This document shows, piece by piece, positions 51,768-60,365 of a DNA stretch of 64,000 nt. How positions within the stretch are numbered: position 1 is the first letter of the stretch; each line of letters begins with the position of its first letter. The DNA is taken from the NCBI RefSeq assembly GCF_027921765.1, contig NZ_BSEJ01000010.1, forward strand, positions 62,001 through 126,000, given 5' to 3'. Both the position numbers and the translations under genes were made by a program. The notes under the pieces were generated by a model. The model made no database searches. It was not told the DNA's origin and saw only the letters and a list, made by a program, of their open reading frames with translations. Source of the stretch: Microbacterium barkeri. GTDB lineage: Bacteria; Actinomycetota; Actinomycetes; Actinomycetales; Microbacteriaceae.

Positions 51768-54700
51768 TCACTCGGCCGGAGCGTCCTTCTTCGGCGCCGG
51801 GAAGAGCGCGTCGAGCAGCTGCCCGACCCAGGCGATGAGCTCGGCGTCGCCGAGCGGCTCGCCGCCCGCCTGCGGAAGGGGGACGACCATGGCCTCTCCC
51901 CCGCTCAGGATCTTCGCGCCCGGGTGCAGGCGCTGCAGCCGGACCTTCATCGAATCGGGCAGGTTCGCCGGCGCGATGCGCAGATTGCGCCCCATCGCGA
52001 CGACATCGGCGAGACCGGCCTGAGCCGCGCGGCGGCGCAGGCGCGCGACGGCGATGAGGCCGTCGACCTCGGGCGGCGGCGCGCCGTAGCGGTCGACGAG
52101 CTCCTCCACGACGAGGTCGATGGCGTCGTCCTTCGCCGTCGCCGACGCGGCCGCCGACAGCTTCTGGTACGCCTCGAGCCGCAGCCGCTCGCTGTCGATG
52201 TAGCTCTCCGGCAGGCGCGCCTCGACGGGCAGCTCGAGTCGCAGCTCGGTCGGCCCCTCGGTCTCCTCTCCCCGGAACGTCGCGACGGCCTCGCCGATCA
52301 TGCGCAGGTAGAGGTCGAAGCCGACGCCCGCGATGTGGCCGGCCTGCTCGGCGCCGAGGAGATTGCCGGCGCCGCGCAGCTCGAGATCCTTCATGGCGAC
52401 CTGGATGCCGCTGCCGAGATCGTTGTGGACGGCGATCGTCTCGAGGCGGTCGGCCGCGGTCTCGGAGAGCGGCTTGCCCTCGTCGTACACGAAGTACGCG
52501 TAGGCGCGCTCGCGGCCGCGGCCGACGCGACCCCGCAGCTGGTGCAGCTGCGCGAGCCCGTACTTGTCGGCGCGGTCGATGATGATCGTGTTCGCGTTCG
52601 CGATGTCGATGCCGGTCTCGATGATGGTCGTGCAGACGAGCACGTCGAACTTGCGCTCCCAGAAGTCATCGACGACCTGCTCGAGCTGGTTCTCGCTCAT
52701 CTTGCCGTGCGCGACCGCGATGCGGGCGTCGGGAACGAGCTCGGCGAGATGCGAGGCGACCTTCTGGATCGTCGTGACCCGGTTGTGCACGAAGAACACC
52801 TGGCCCTCGCGCAGCAGCTCGCGTCGGATGGCCGCGGCGATCTGCTTGTCGTTGTGCGGGCCGACGTACGACAGGATCGGGTGGCGGTCCTCGGGCGGCG
52901 TCGCGAGCGTGGACATCTCCCGGATGCCGGTGACCGCCATCTCGAGCGTGCGCGGGATCGGGGTCGCGCTCATCGCGAGGATGTCGACGTTCGTCTTGAG
53001 CTTCTTGAGGGCGTCCTTGTGCTCGACGCCGAAGCGCTGCTCCTCGTCGACGATGAGCAGACCCAGGTCCTTGAAGCGCACCTGCTCGGTGAGGATGCGG
53101 TGCGTGCCGATCACCATGTCGATGGACCCGTCCGACAGACCCCGGATGGTCTCGCGCGCCTCCTTGTCGGTCTGGAAGCGCGACAGCGCGCGCACCTTCA
53201 CGGGGAAGCCCGCGAACCGGTCCTGGAAGGTCTCGAGGTGCTGCTTCACGAGAAGCGTGGTCGGGACGAGCATTGCGACCTGCTTGCCGTCCTGGATCGC
53301 CTTGAACGCGGCGCGCACGGCGACCTCGGTCTTGCCGAACCCGACGTCGCCCGAGAGCAGGCGGTCCATCGGGATCGGGCGCTCCATGTCGCGCTTGACC
53401 TCCTCGATCGTCTGCAGCTGATCAGGGGTCTCCGCGAACGGGAAGGCTTCCTCGAGCTCGCGCTGCCACGGGGTGTCCGGCCCGAAGGCGTGGCCCTTCG
53501 CCGCCATCCGCGCCGAGTACAGCTTGACGAGCTCGACGGCGATGTCGCGGACCGCCTTGCGCGCGCGGCTCTTCGCCTGCGCCCAGTCGCTCCCGCCCAT
53601 CTTCGACAGCGTCGGGGCCTCGCCGCCGACGTACTTCGAGAGCAGGTCGAGCTGGTCCGTCGGCACGTACAGCTTGTCGCCCGGATACCCGCGCTTCGAC
53701 GGCGCGTACTCGAGCACGAGGTAGTCGCGCGTCGTCTTCGTCGCGTTGCGGCCGCCGCTGGAGACCTCGCGCTGGGTCATCTCGACGAATCGGCCGATGC
53801 CGTGGGTCGCGTGCACGACGATCTCGCCCGGCTTCAGCTGAAGGGGGTCGACGACGTTCTTCCGCCGCGACGCGAGCTTCTTGACCGCGCGCGTGTCGCC
53901 GCCGATCGCCCTGCCGTAGAACTCGTTCTCGGTGAAGAGGGCGAGCTTCACGCCCTCGACGGTGAAGCCGCGCTCGATCGCGGCCTGCACGAGGGTCGCG
54001 ACCCCCGGCTCCGGCGCCTCGACGAGGCTGTCGACGATCCGCGCCGCGAGCCCGCGCTCCGACAGCACGTCGCGCGCGCGCTCGACGAGGCCGATCCCCG
54101 ACGCCGCGACGACCACCGACCAGCCGTCGTGCAGGAGCTGCCCGATGTGCGCGGTGGCCCCCTCGACGTTGCCCTGGAAGGTCGGCGTCGCGGAGGCGCG
54201 CACGCGGATCGCGTCTCGCGCGTCGGGCACGGCGTCGAGGTCGTCGTGCTCGGCGAGCTCGGCCGCGATCTCGGCCGCTCCCGAGTCGAAGGGGCTCAGG
54301 GTCCACCACACGCCGCCGACCGCTCGCACGTCGTCGCGCAGCTGGGCGAGGGTGAGGAAGTCGCCCGCGTCGAGGTTGATGGGCGCGCTCGCTCCGCTCG
54401 TCGCGGCGCTCCACGCCGCCTCGAGGAACTCGCGGTTCGTCTCGCCGAGGGTGATCGACCGCGACACCGCGCGCTCGGGATCGACGAGCGCGACGGCCGC
54501 GCCACGGGGCAGGTAGGTCGGAAGCGACACGAGCGGCCCCGCGAGAACCGGCATGAGCGACTCCATGCCCTCGACCGGGATGCCCTCGCCCATCCGCTCG
54601 AGCATCTGCGCGATGCCGGGGTACTCGTGCTGCAGCTCGCGCGCGCGCTGGCGGATGTCGGGCGTCAGCAGGAGCTCGCGGCTCGGCACGAGCGAGACGG

Positions 54701-55385
54701 CCTCGACATCGCCGGGGAGCGAGCGCTGGTCGGCGACGGAGAAGGCGCGGATCTGGTCGACCTCGTCGCCGAAGAACTCGATGCGATACGGGTGATCGGC
54801 GACCGGCGGGAAGACGTCGAGGATGCCGCCGCGGACGGCGAACTCGCCGCGTCGCGACACCATGTCGACCCGGTGGTACGCGAGCTCGACGAGGCGCTCG
54901 ACGACGGTCTCGAGCTCATGGCCGCGCCCTCCCGCGCGTAGCTCGATCGGGTGCACGTCGCCGAGGCCGCTCGCGATCGGCTGGATGGCGGCGCGGATCG
55001 ACGCCGTCACGATGAGCGGCGAGGTCGGCCCGGCATGCGCGGCGGCGATGCGGCGGAGGGTCTCGAGCCGTCGGCCCACGGTCTCGGGGCTCGGGCTCAG
55101 CCGCTCGTGCGGCAGCGTCTCCCATGCGGGGAAGTCGAGCACCTCGGCCTCGGGCATCACCGACGACAGCGCGGCGCCGAGCGCCTCCGCCCGCCGCCCG
55201 GTGGGCGCGACGACGAGCAGGACGGGGGCGTGCCCGCTCGCACGGCGGCGCTCGAGGAGGCCGGCGAGCATCGGGGCGTCCAGGCCGTCGACGAGCGAGA
55301 GATCCGCATCGACGGCCGACGCGGCGAGCGCGTCGCGGAAGGACCCGTCCTGTTCCAGAGCACTGACGATTCCCTGAACAGTCAC
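51768..55385 (-). CDS. mfd: Transcription-repair coupling factor
   Basis: A 1205-residue SF2 translocase that removes stalled RNA polymerase and recruits UvrABC. N-terminal UvrB-like domains (1-350), the RNA-polymerase interaction domain (GEIVVHATHGIGRFVEMTQRE...), translocase motif I LSGDVGFGKTEVAVRAAF, DEEQ box IVDEEQRFGVEHKD, the RRGR-type motif QLRGRVGRGRERAYAYF, and a C-terminal regulatory domain are all visible. GTG 55385 lies 6 nt after TAGACT. Confidence 0.98.
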   Translation of the reverse strand: MTVQGIVSALEQDGSFRDALAASAVDADLSLVDGLDAPMLAGLLERRRASGHAPVLLVVAPTGRRAEALGAALSSVMPEAEVLDFPAWETLPHERLSPSPETVGRRLETLRRIAAAHAGPTSPLIVTASIRAAIQPIASGLGDVHPIELRAGGRGHELETVVERLVELAYHRVDMVSRRGEFAVRGGILDVFPPVADHPYRIEFFGDEVDQIRAFSVADQRSLPGDVEAVSLVPSRELLLTPDIRQRARELQHEYPGIAQMLERMGEGIPVEGMESLMPVLAGPLVSLPTYLPRGAAVALVDPERAVSRSITLGETNREFLEAAWSAATSGASAPINLDAGDFLTLAQLRDDVRAVGGVWWTLSPFDSGAAEIAAELAEHDDLDAVPDARDAIRVRASATPTFQGNVEGATAHIGQLLHDGWSVVVAASGIGLVERARDVLSERGLAARIVDSLVEAPEPGVATLVQAAIERGFTVEGVKLALFTENEFYGRAIGGDTRAVKKLASRRKNVVDPLQLKPGEIVVHATHGIGRFVEMTQREVSSGGRNATKTTRDYLVLEYAPSKRGYPGDKLYVPTDQLDLLSKYVGGEAPTLSKMGGSDWAQAKSRARKAVRDIAVELVKLYSARMAAKGHAFGPDTPWQRELEEAFPFAETPDQLQTIEEVKRDMERPIPMDRLLSGDVGFGKTEVAVRAAFKAIQDGKQVAMLVPTTLLVKQHLETFQDRFAGFPVKVRALSRFQTDKEARETIRGLSDGSIDMVIGTHRILTEQVRFKDLGLLIVDEEQRFGVEHKDALKKLKTNVDILAMSATPIPRTLEMAVTGIREMSTLATPPEDRHPILSYVGPHNDKQIAAAIRRELLREGQVFFVHNRVTTIQKVASHLAELVPDARIAVAHGKMSENQLEQVVDDFWERKFDVLVCTTIIETGIDIANANTIIIDRADKYGLAQLHQLRGRVGRGRERAYAYFVYDEGKPLSETAADRLETIAVHNDLGSGIQVAMKDLELRGAGNLLGAEQAGHIAGVGFDLYLRMIGEAVATFRGEETEGPTELRLELPVEARLPESYIDSERLRLEAYQKLSAAASATAKDDAIDLVVEELVDRYGAPPPEVDGLIAVARLRRRAAQAGLADVVAMGRNLRIAPANLPDSMKVRLQRLHPGAKILSGGEAMVVPLPQAGGEPLGDAELIAWVGQLLDALFPAPKKDAPAE

Positions 55386-55391
55386 CGCAGA

Positions 55392-55397
55392 AGTCTA
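55392..55397 (-). promoter_or_regulatory. mfd -10 box, leaderless arrangement
   Basis: Minus-strand TAGACT ends 6 nt before GTG 55385. Confidence 0.55.
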
Positions 55398-55445
55398 GTC
55401 GCGCCCTCCGACACGGGCACGACGGACATCCGCGCCCCGCCTTCC

Positions 55446-55451
55446 TAGGAT
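55446..55451 (+). promoter_or_regulatory. -10 box of the 55458 gene, leaderless arrangement
   Basis: TAGGAT ends 6 nt before ATG 55458, divergent from mfd. Confidence 0.58.
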
Positions 55452-55457
55452 GGGCGC

Positions 55458-56021
55458 ATGAGCGCCGACCCGCAGCCGCCGTACCCGCCCGCTCCCGGCG
55501 ACCACTCGCCGATCTCCCCCGGCGGCGTCACGCCCGGCCAGCAGCCCTCGGGCGCCTATCTCTATCCCCCGACCGCGCCGTACCAGCAGCCGGGGGATCC
55601 GCGCTTCGCCGCCATGGTCGAGGCGCCCGCGCCCGCGCCATCCGCCGCCCTCGGCCGCGTCGCGCTCCTCCTCGCGCTCGTGGCCCTCGTCGGCGGAACG
55701 CTCGTGATCGGCGTCTGCTGCTTCCTCGTCGGGGTGCAGGCCGGGCGCACGGACTTCGCGGCGGCGACCGAGTTCGACTGGTCGCTGCTCACGCCGGTGC
55801 GCGACGCCGTCCTCACCGGCGAGATCACCGCGTGGGTCGCCACGGCGCTCGGCGTGTGGGCGCTGATCCAGGGCATCGTCGCGATCGCAGGACGACGCGG
55901 CAGGGGCGCGGGGATCGCCGCCGTCGTCATCGCCGCGGTCGCGCCCGTGATCGTCGCCACGTCCGCCGCGATCGGCTTCTCGATCGGGCTCGCCGCCGGC
56001 CTGGACCAGGCCGGATTCTGA
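55458..56021 (+). CDS. Hypothetical membrane protein with Pro-rich N-terminus
   Basis: A 187-residue protein. Residues 1-60 are Pro/Gln/Tyr-rich and disordered (PPYPPAPGDHSP..., YQQPGDPRF). Three predicted spans follow (about 66-92, 118-142, 150-180). The layout is common in actinobacterial DUF4190-like proteins but no family motif is certain. It has its own leaderless-type promoter and is convergent with pth, 16 bp away. Confidence 0.72.
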   Translation: MSADPQPPYPPAPGDHSPISPGGVTPGQQPSGAYLYPPTAPYQQPGDPRFAAMVEAPAPAPSAALGRVALLLALVALVGGTLVIGVCCFLVGVQAGRTDFAAATEFDWSLLTPVRDAVLTGEITAWVATALGVWALIQGIVAIAGRRGRGAGIAAVVIAAVAPVIVATSAAIGFSIGLAAGLDQAGF

Positions 56022-56037
56022 CCTCGCGCCCCGCCGA

Positions 56038-56622
56038 TCAGGCCCGCGGGGCGTGGAAGCGCTGCTGCGCGGCCACGAGGCCGTCCTCCGCGAGCCGCTC
56101 GACGGCGTCGGCCGCGTCGGACACGAGGATCGGGAGCGTCTTGCGCTCGGTCGCGCCGAACGGGTCGAGCACCCAGTCCGCGGGGTCCTGACGGCCGGGT
56201 GGACGCCCGATGCCGACCCGCACGCGGGCGAAGTCCGGGGTGCCGAGCGCCTTCGCGACATCGCGGACGCCGTTGTGCCCGCCGTGCCCGCCGCCGGACT
56301 TGAGCTTGATGGTGTCGAACGGGATGTCCAGCTCGTCGTGCACGACCACGACGCGATCGGCCGCGAGCCCGTAGAACCGGGCGAGGCCCGCCGCGGGGCC
56401 GCCCGAGACGTTCATGAAGGTGTTCGGCTTGGCGAGCACGAGCTTCGCCGCGCCCGGCCGCAGCCACGTCTCGGCCACACGCGCGTTGGCCTTGTGCTGC
56501 CGGAACGTCGCGCTGCGGCGCGCGGCGAGCTCGTCGACGACCATCTGGCCGACGTTGTGCCGCGTCTGCTCATACCGCGGGCCGGGATTGCCGAGCCCGA
56601 TGACCAGCCATGTCTCGGCCAT
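56038..56622 (-). CDS. pth: Peptidyl-tRNA hydrolase
   Basis: Releases tRNA from prematurely dropped peptidyl-tRNA. The 194 residues start [23 protein letters not shown] (catalytic H22) and include [43 protein letters not shown] and [10 protein letters not shown]. Start ATG 56622 has GGAGGGAAT about 7 nt upstream; ATG 56628 is too close to it. It follows rplY after a hairpin. Confidence 0.97.
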   Translation of the reverse strand: MAETWLVIGLGNPGPRYEQTRHNVGQMVVDELAARRSATFRQHKANARVAETWLRPGAAKLVLAKPNTFMNVSGGPAAGLARFYGLAADRVVVVHDELDIPFDTIKLKSGGGHGGHNGVRDVAKALGTPDFARVRVGIGRPPGRQDPADWVLDPFGATERKTLPILVSDAADAVERLAEDGLVAAQQRFHAPRA

Positions 56623-56643
56623 CCTCATTCCCTCCTGGAGACG

Positions 56644-56680
56644 ACGCGAGGGGGTGCGACCAGGTCGCACCCCCTCGCGT
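56644..56680 (-). terminator. Long hairpin between rplY and pth
   Basis: ACGCGAGGGGGTGCGACC and its complement around a single A; the real loop is about 5 nt with a 16-bp stem. It begins 12 bp after the rplY stop (56693). It would stop or attenuate transcription into pth. Confidence 0.85.
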
Positions 56681-56692
56681 GGAAGATCCGCG

Positions 56693-57286
56693 TCACTCCG
56701 CGGCGGGTGCCTCTTCGCCCTCGGCGGCAGCCTCGTCCTCGACCGTCGCGCGCGGCGTGAGGATCGAGAGGATCTGGAGCTCCGGCTCGTCCGCGAGGAC
56801 GGCGCCCTGCGGGAGCGCGATGTCGCCGGCCGTGATGACCGTGCCGTCCTCGAGGCCCTCGACCGAGACCTCGACGTGCTCGGGGATGTGCGTCGCCTCG
56901 ACCTCGAGCTTGAGGGTCGCCGTCTCGAGGTTCACGATCGTGCCGGAGAACGACTCGCCGACGGTGGTGACGGGCACCTCGACGGCGACCTTCTCGCCCT
57001 TCTTCACGACGAGGAGGTCGATGTGCTCGATGACCTGGCGCACCGGGTCGCGCTGCACGTCCTTGACGAGCGCGAGCTCGGCGCGGCCCTCGACGTCGAG
57101 CTCGAGCAGCGCGTTCGCGTGACGGACGATGAGCGCCGTCTCGTGACCGGGCAGCGCGACGTGCACGGGCTCGGTGCCGTGGCCGTAGATGACGGCGGGG
57201 ATCTTGCCGGCGGCGCGGAGGCGGCGGGCGAAGCCCTTGCCGAACTCGGTGCGGACCTCTGCCGCGAGCTTGTTCTGGTCAGCCAT
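56693..57286 (-). CDS. rplY: 50S ribosomal protein bL25 (Ctc form)
   Basis: A 197-residue bL25/general stress protein CTC: 5S rRNA-binding N-terminal domain ([30 protein letters not shown]...) and the longer C-terminal beta domain with an acidic Ala/Glu tail. Start ATG 57286 has GAGGAG 7-8 nt upstream; the open frame before it is leader. The order rplY-pth-mfd is typical of the phylum. Confidence 0.96.
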   Translation of the reverse strand: MADQNKLAAEVRTEFGKGFARRLRAAGKIPAVIYGHGTEPVHVALPGHETALIVRHANALLELDVEGRAELALVKDVQRDPVRQVIEHIDLLVVKKGEKVAVEVPVTTVGESFSGTIVNLETATLKLEVEATHIPEHVEVSVEGLEDGTVITAGDIALPQGAVLADEPELQILSILTPRATVEDEAAAEGEEAPAAE

Positions 57287-57455
57287 GTGTCTGCTCCTCG
57301 TGGGACACGCGGCCGAGCGGAGCCGCATGAAGTTCTGTCGGAAGTCCTCGGCTCGAACGCTGCGCGTGAGGAGGGCATGGGCCCGCATCACCGCGTCGAT
57401 CACGGATGCCCGTCTCGCGCACGCGCGGAGGCACCCCTCGCCGAGGTCGTCGTCC

Positions 57456-57461
57456 ATGCTA
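57456..57461 (-). promoter_or_regulatory. rplY -10 box with long leader
   Basis: Minus-strand TAGCAT, with TTCTCC 17 bp upstream as a weak -35. It predicts a leader of about 165 nt before rplY. I see no known ribosomal-protein leader structure in it. Confidence 0.4.
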
Positions 57462-57500
57462 CCCGACGCCGGCGGTCGGGAGAACCGCGGATTCCCAGCC

Positions 57501-58484
57501 TCAGCCCGCGACGAACCCGCTCACCCAGCGGTCCATGCGCGCGTACGCCTCCTCGCGCGCGTCGCGCCGCGAGAGGAACACGTCGTGGAGCGCCCCCTCG
57601 ATGCGCTCCACGGTGACGCTGCGGCCGAGCCGGAGCGACGCGCGCGCGATGTCGTCGACGACGAGGACCGAGTCGACGCGCGTGAGCTCGTCGGACCACC
57701 GCGTGGGCGGAGCGCTGCGCGCGGAGAGCAGGACGCAGACCGGCGCGGCGATCCCGAGGCCGGTCGCGACCCGCGCGTGCCCGGCCAGCACCGCGCTCAG
57801 CCATCCGGCATGGACCGTCATCGTCTGCTCGGGGCGCCAGAGCGGGTTCACCTCGACCGGGTCGTCGGGGTCGGCCGCCTCGCGCTGGGCGCGAGAGTAG
57901 TAGCCCAGGTCGACCTGCGGCGCCGCGTCCATGGGGCGCCAGCGCGCCTGCATCTGCACGACGGGGGCGATCGCGGTGCGCACGCCGCTCAGCTGGAACT
58001 CGAGCCACGGGCTGTTGAGGATGAGCGCGCTCGCGACGTCGGGATGGCGCGCGGCCCAGAGGCTGAGCGTGAGGCCTCCGGTGGAATGGCCGAGCAGGAC
58101 GAGGCGCCGCCCCACCGCGGGCCGCATCGCCGCGAGCGCCGCCGCGATGTCCTCGTCGTAGACGTCGAGGTCGGTCGTGTACCCGGGCGTCTGACCGGGC
58201 CGGAGGCTCCTGCCGTACTTCCGGAGATCGAGCGCGAAGAAGCGCGCGCCGCGATCGGCCCAGAAGCGCGCGAGCCGGCGCTGGAAGAAGTAGTCCGACC
58301 ATCCGTGCACGTAGAGGACGTCGACGTCCTCGAGCGGACGCGCGCGCTCGAGGAACCGGCGGCGCCGCGGGAGGTGCCGGACGAGGGTGGCCACGACGTC
58401 GCCTTCGCCGTCGGCAGCGAGCGGCAGCTCGAGCTGCTCGAACCCCTCCCCCAGGATGTCCGGGGCCCACGCGCGCGCCGCCAT
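57501..58484 (-). CDS. Alpha/beta hydrolase (monoglyceride lipase-like)
   Basis: A 327-residue alpha/beta hydrolase. The oxyanion region YVHGWSDYFFQ, nucleophile elbow LLGHSTGG (Ser near residue 138), a late Asp in VDSVLVVDD and the His in IEGALHDVFLSR form a plausible triad. No signal peptide. Family members hydrolyse acylglycerols or lysophospholipids; substrate here unknown. ATG 58484 lies 6 nt after TAGGCT. Confidence 0.9.
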   Translation of the reverse strand: MAARAWAPDILGEGFEQLELPLAADGEGDVVATLVRHLPRRRRFLERARPLEDVDVLYVHGWSDYFFQRRLARFWADRGARFFALDLRKYGRSLRPGQTPGYTTDLDVYDEDIAAALAAMRPAVGRRLVLLGHSTGGLTLSLWAARHPDVASALILNSPWLEFQLSGVRTAIAPVVQMQARWRPMDAAPQVDLGYYSRAQREAADPDDPVEVNPLWRPEQTMTVHAGWLSAVLAGHARVATGLGIAAPVCVLLSARSAPPTRWSDELTRVDSVLVVDDIARASLRLGRSVTVERIEGALHDVFLSRRDAREEAYARMDRWVSGFVAG

Positions 58485-58490
58485 GGGCCG

Positions 58491-58496
58491 AGCCTA
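58491..58496 (-). promoter_or_regulatory. Hydrolase gene -10 box, leaderless arrangement
   Basis: Minus-strand TAGGCT ends 6 nt before ATG 58484. Confidence 0.6.
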
Positions 58497-58607
58497 TCGA
58501 GGAGGGCCCGACGACGCCCGCGACTACGATGGAGGCGGCGCATCGCGCCGTCCTCGACCGTCCGCGCGCGCCCTGGAAAGGACCGCGCATCTGCAGAAGG
58601 AGTCCCC

Positions 58608-58730
58608 ATGATCGACGGCGCAGCCATCTCGCACGTGATCGCCTGGGTCATCGGCGGCATGTCCGTGACCTTCGTCGTGCTCGTCGCGGGCGCGATGTTC
58701 GCTCTCGGCCGGAGCTCGTACCGCAAGTGA
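58608..58730 (+). CDS. 40-residue single-span membrane peptide
   Basis: A short gene that automated callers may miss. ATG 58608 has AGAAGGAG 5 nt upstream, the best ribosome site in the area. The 40 residues contain one span (VIAWVIGGMSVTFVVLVAGAMFALG, about 10-34) and a short basic end (RSSYRK). A TACGAT -10 candidate at 58525-58530 would give a leader of about 70 nt. No family recognised; position between the hydrolase and gnd gives no clear function. Confidence 0.65.
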   Translation: MIDGAAISHVIAWVIGGMSVTFVVLVAGAMFALGRSSYRK

Positions 58731-58829
58731 CGCCCTCCGCGCACTCACAACGTCACGGAGAGGCGCGTGAGGCGCGGGAGCACTACCCTGCATTACGTAC
58801 GATCATTTCCCGTCCTCAAGGAGACGCGC

Positions 58830-60293
58830 GTGACTGACGCTTCATCGACCCCTGCCCTCGCGAACATCGGGGTCGTGGGCCTCGCCGTGATGGGCTCGAA
58901 CCTGGCCCGCAACCTCGCGAGCCGCGAGGGCAACACGGTGGCCGTGTACAACCGCAGCCGCTCGAAGACCGACGAGCTCGTCGCCGAGCACCCCGAGGCC
59001 GGCTTCATCCCGGCGTTCTCCTACGAGGAGTTCGCGGCCTCGCTGTCGAAGCCGCGCACGGCGATCATCATGGTCAAGGCCGGTCGTCCCACCGACGCGG
59101 TGATCGACTCCCTCGTCGAGGTGTTCGAGCCGGGCGACATCATCGTCGACGGCGGCAACGCGTACTTCCCTGACACGATCCGCCGCGAGAAGGCCGTCCG
59201 CGAGACCGGCATCAACTTCGTCGGCGCGGGCATCTCGGGCGGCGAGGAGGGCGCGCTCACGGGCCCCTCGATCATGCCCGGCGGCTCGGACGAGTCGTGG
59301 GTCACGCTCGGCCCCATCCTCAAGTCGATCGCGGCGGTCGCCGAGGGCGAGCCCTGCGTCACGCACGTCGGACACGACGGCGCCGGCCACTTCGTGAAGA
59401 TGGTGCACAACGGCATCGAGTACGCCGACATGCAGCTCATCGCCGAGGCGTACGACCTCATCCGCCGCGGCACGGGCAAGACGCCGGCCGAGATCGCCGA
59501 CGTCTTCGCCGAGTGGAACAAGGGCGAGCTCGAGTCGTACCTCATCGAGATCACCGCCGAGGTGCTCCGCCAGGTCGACGCCGAGACGGGCAAGCCCCTC
59601 GTCGACGTGATCCTCGACCAGGCGGGTGCGAAGGGCACCGGCGCCTGGACCGTGCAGACGGCTCTCGCGCTCGGCGTGCCCGTGTCGGGCATCGCCGAGG
59701 CGACGTTCGCCCGCTCGCTGTCGTCGCACCCCGAGCAGCGCGCCGTGGCGGCGTCGCTCCCCGGCCCCGACGAGGAGTTCCGCGTCGACGACGTCGACGG
59801 CTTCATCGAGGACGTCCGCCAGGCCCTGTTCGCGTCGAAGATCATCGCCTACTCGCAGGGCTTCGACGAGATCCGCGCGGGCGCAGCGGAGTACAACTGG
59901 ACGATCGACCTCGGCGCCGTGTCGAAGATCTGGCGCGCCGGCTGCATCATCCGCGCCCAGTTCCTCAACCGCATCGCCGACGCGTACGCCGAGCAGCCCG
60001 ACCTCCCGGTGCTCGCGACCGCCCCGTACTTCGCCGAGGCGCTCACGCGCGGCCAGGCGGCGTGGCGCCGGGTCGTCGTCGCCGCGACGCAGGCGGGCAT
60101 CCCCTCGCCGGCGTTCTCGTCGTCGCTCGCCTACTACGACGGCATCCGCGCCGAGCGCCTGCCCGCCGCCCTCGTGCAGGGGCAGCGCGACTTCTTCGGC
60201 GCGCACACCTACAAGCGCATCGACAAGGAGGGCACGTTCCACACGCAGTGGAGCGGCGACCGCACCGAGATCGAGGCCGAGGACACCCACTAG
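58830..60293 (+). CDS. gnd: 6-phosphogluconate dehydrogenase (decarboxylating)
   Basis: Pentose phosphate pathway: oxidises 6-phosphogluconate to ribulose 5-phosphate with NADP. The 487 residues have the Rossmann entry GVVGLAVMGSNLARN, GAGISGGEEGALTGPSIMPGG, the catalytic K and N in HDGAGHFVKMVHNGIEYADMQ, and DQAGAKGTGAWT. Length suits the dimeric long form. Start GTG 58830 has AAGGAG 6 nt upstream. A TACGAT -10 candidate lies at 58798-58803. Confidence 0.97.
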   Translation: MTDASSTPALANIGVVGLAVMGSNLARNLASREGNTVAVYNRSRSKTDELVAEHPEAGFIPAFSYEEFAASLSKPRTAIIMVKAGRPTDAVIDSLVEVFEPGDIIVDGGNAYFPDTIRREKAVRETGINFVGAGISGGEEGALTGPSIMPGGSDESWVTLGPILKSIAAVAEGEPCVTHVGHDGAGHFVKMVHNGIEYADMQLIAEAYDLIRRGTGKTPAEIADVFAEWNKGELESYLIEITAEVLRQVDAETGKPLVDVILDQAGAKGTGAWTVQTALALGVPVSGIAEATFARSLSSHPEQRAVAASLPGPDEEFRVDDVDGFIEDVRQALFASKIIAYSQGFDEIRAGAAEYNWTIDLGAVSKIWRAGCIIRAQFLNRIADAYAEQPDLPVLATAPYFAEALTRGQAAWRRVVVAATQAGIPSPAFSSSLAYYDGIRAERLPAALVQGQRDFFGAHTYKRIDKEGTFHTQWSGDRTEIEAEDTH

Positions 60294-60316
60294 CACTCAG
60301 CGAGCCGAAACGCCGC

Positions 60317-60349
60317 AGCGAGCCGACCCCCGCCCGGGGTCGGCTCGCT
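60317..60349. terminator. 14-bp perfect hairpin between gnd and the kinase gene
   Basis: AGCGAGCCGACCCC and complement with CGCCC loop, between convergent stops at 60293 and 60366. Confidence 0.85.
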
Positions 60350-60365
60350 CCGTCTCCGGCGCCGG

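Noticed and set aside
50550..54941. A 1463-codon open frame on the plus strand
   Set aside because: It is antisense to nhaA and mfd, is full of Arg/Asp/Glu/His low-complexity sequence, and arises because G+C-rich codons leave few stops on the opposite strand.
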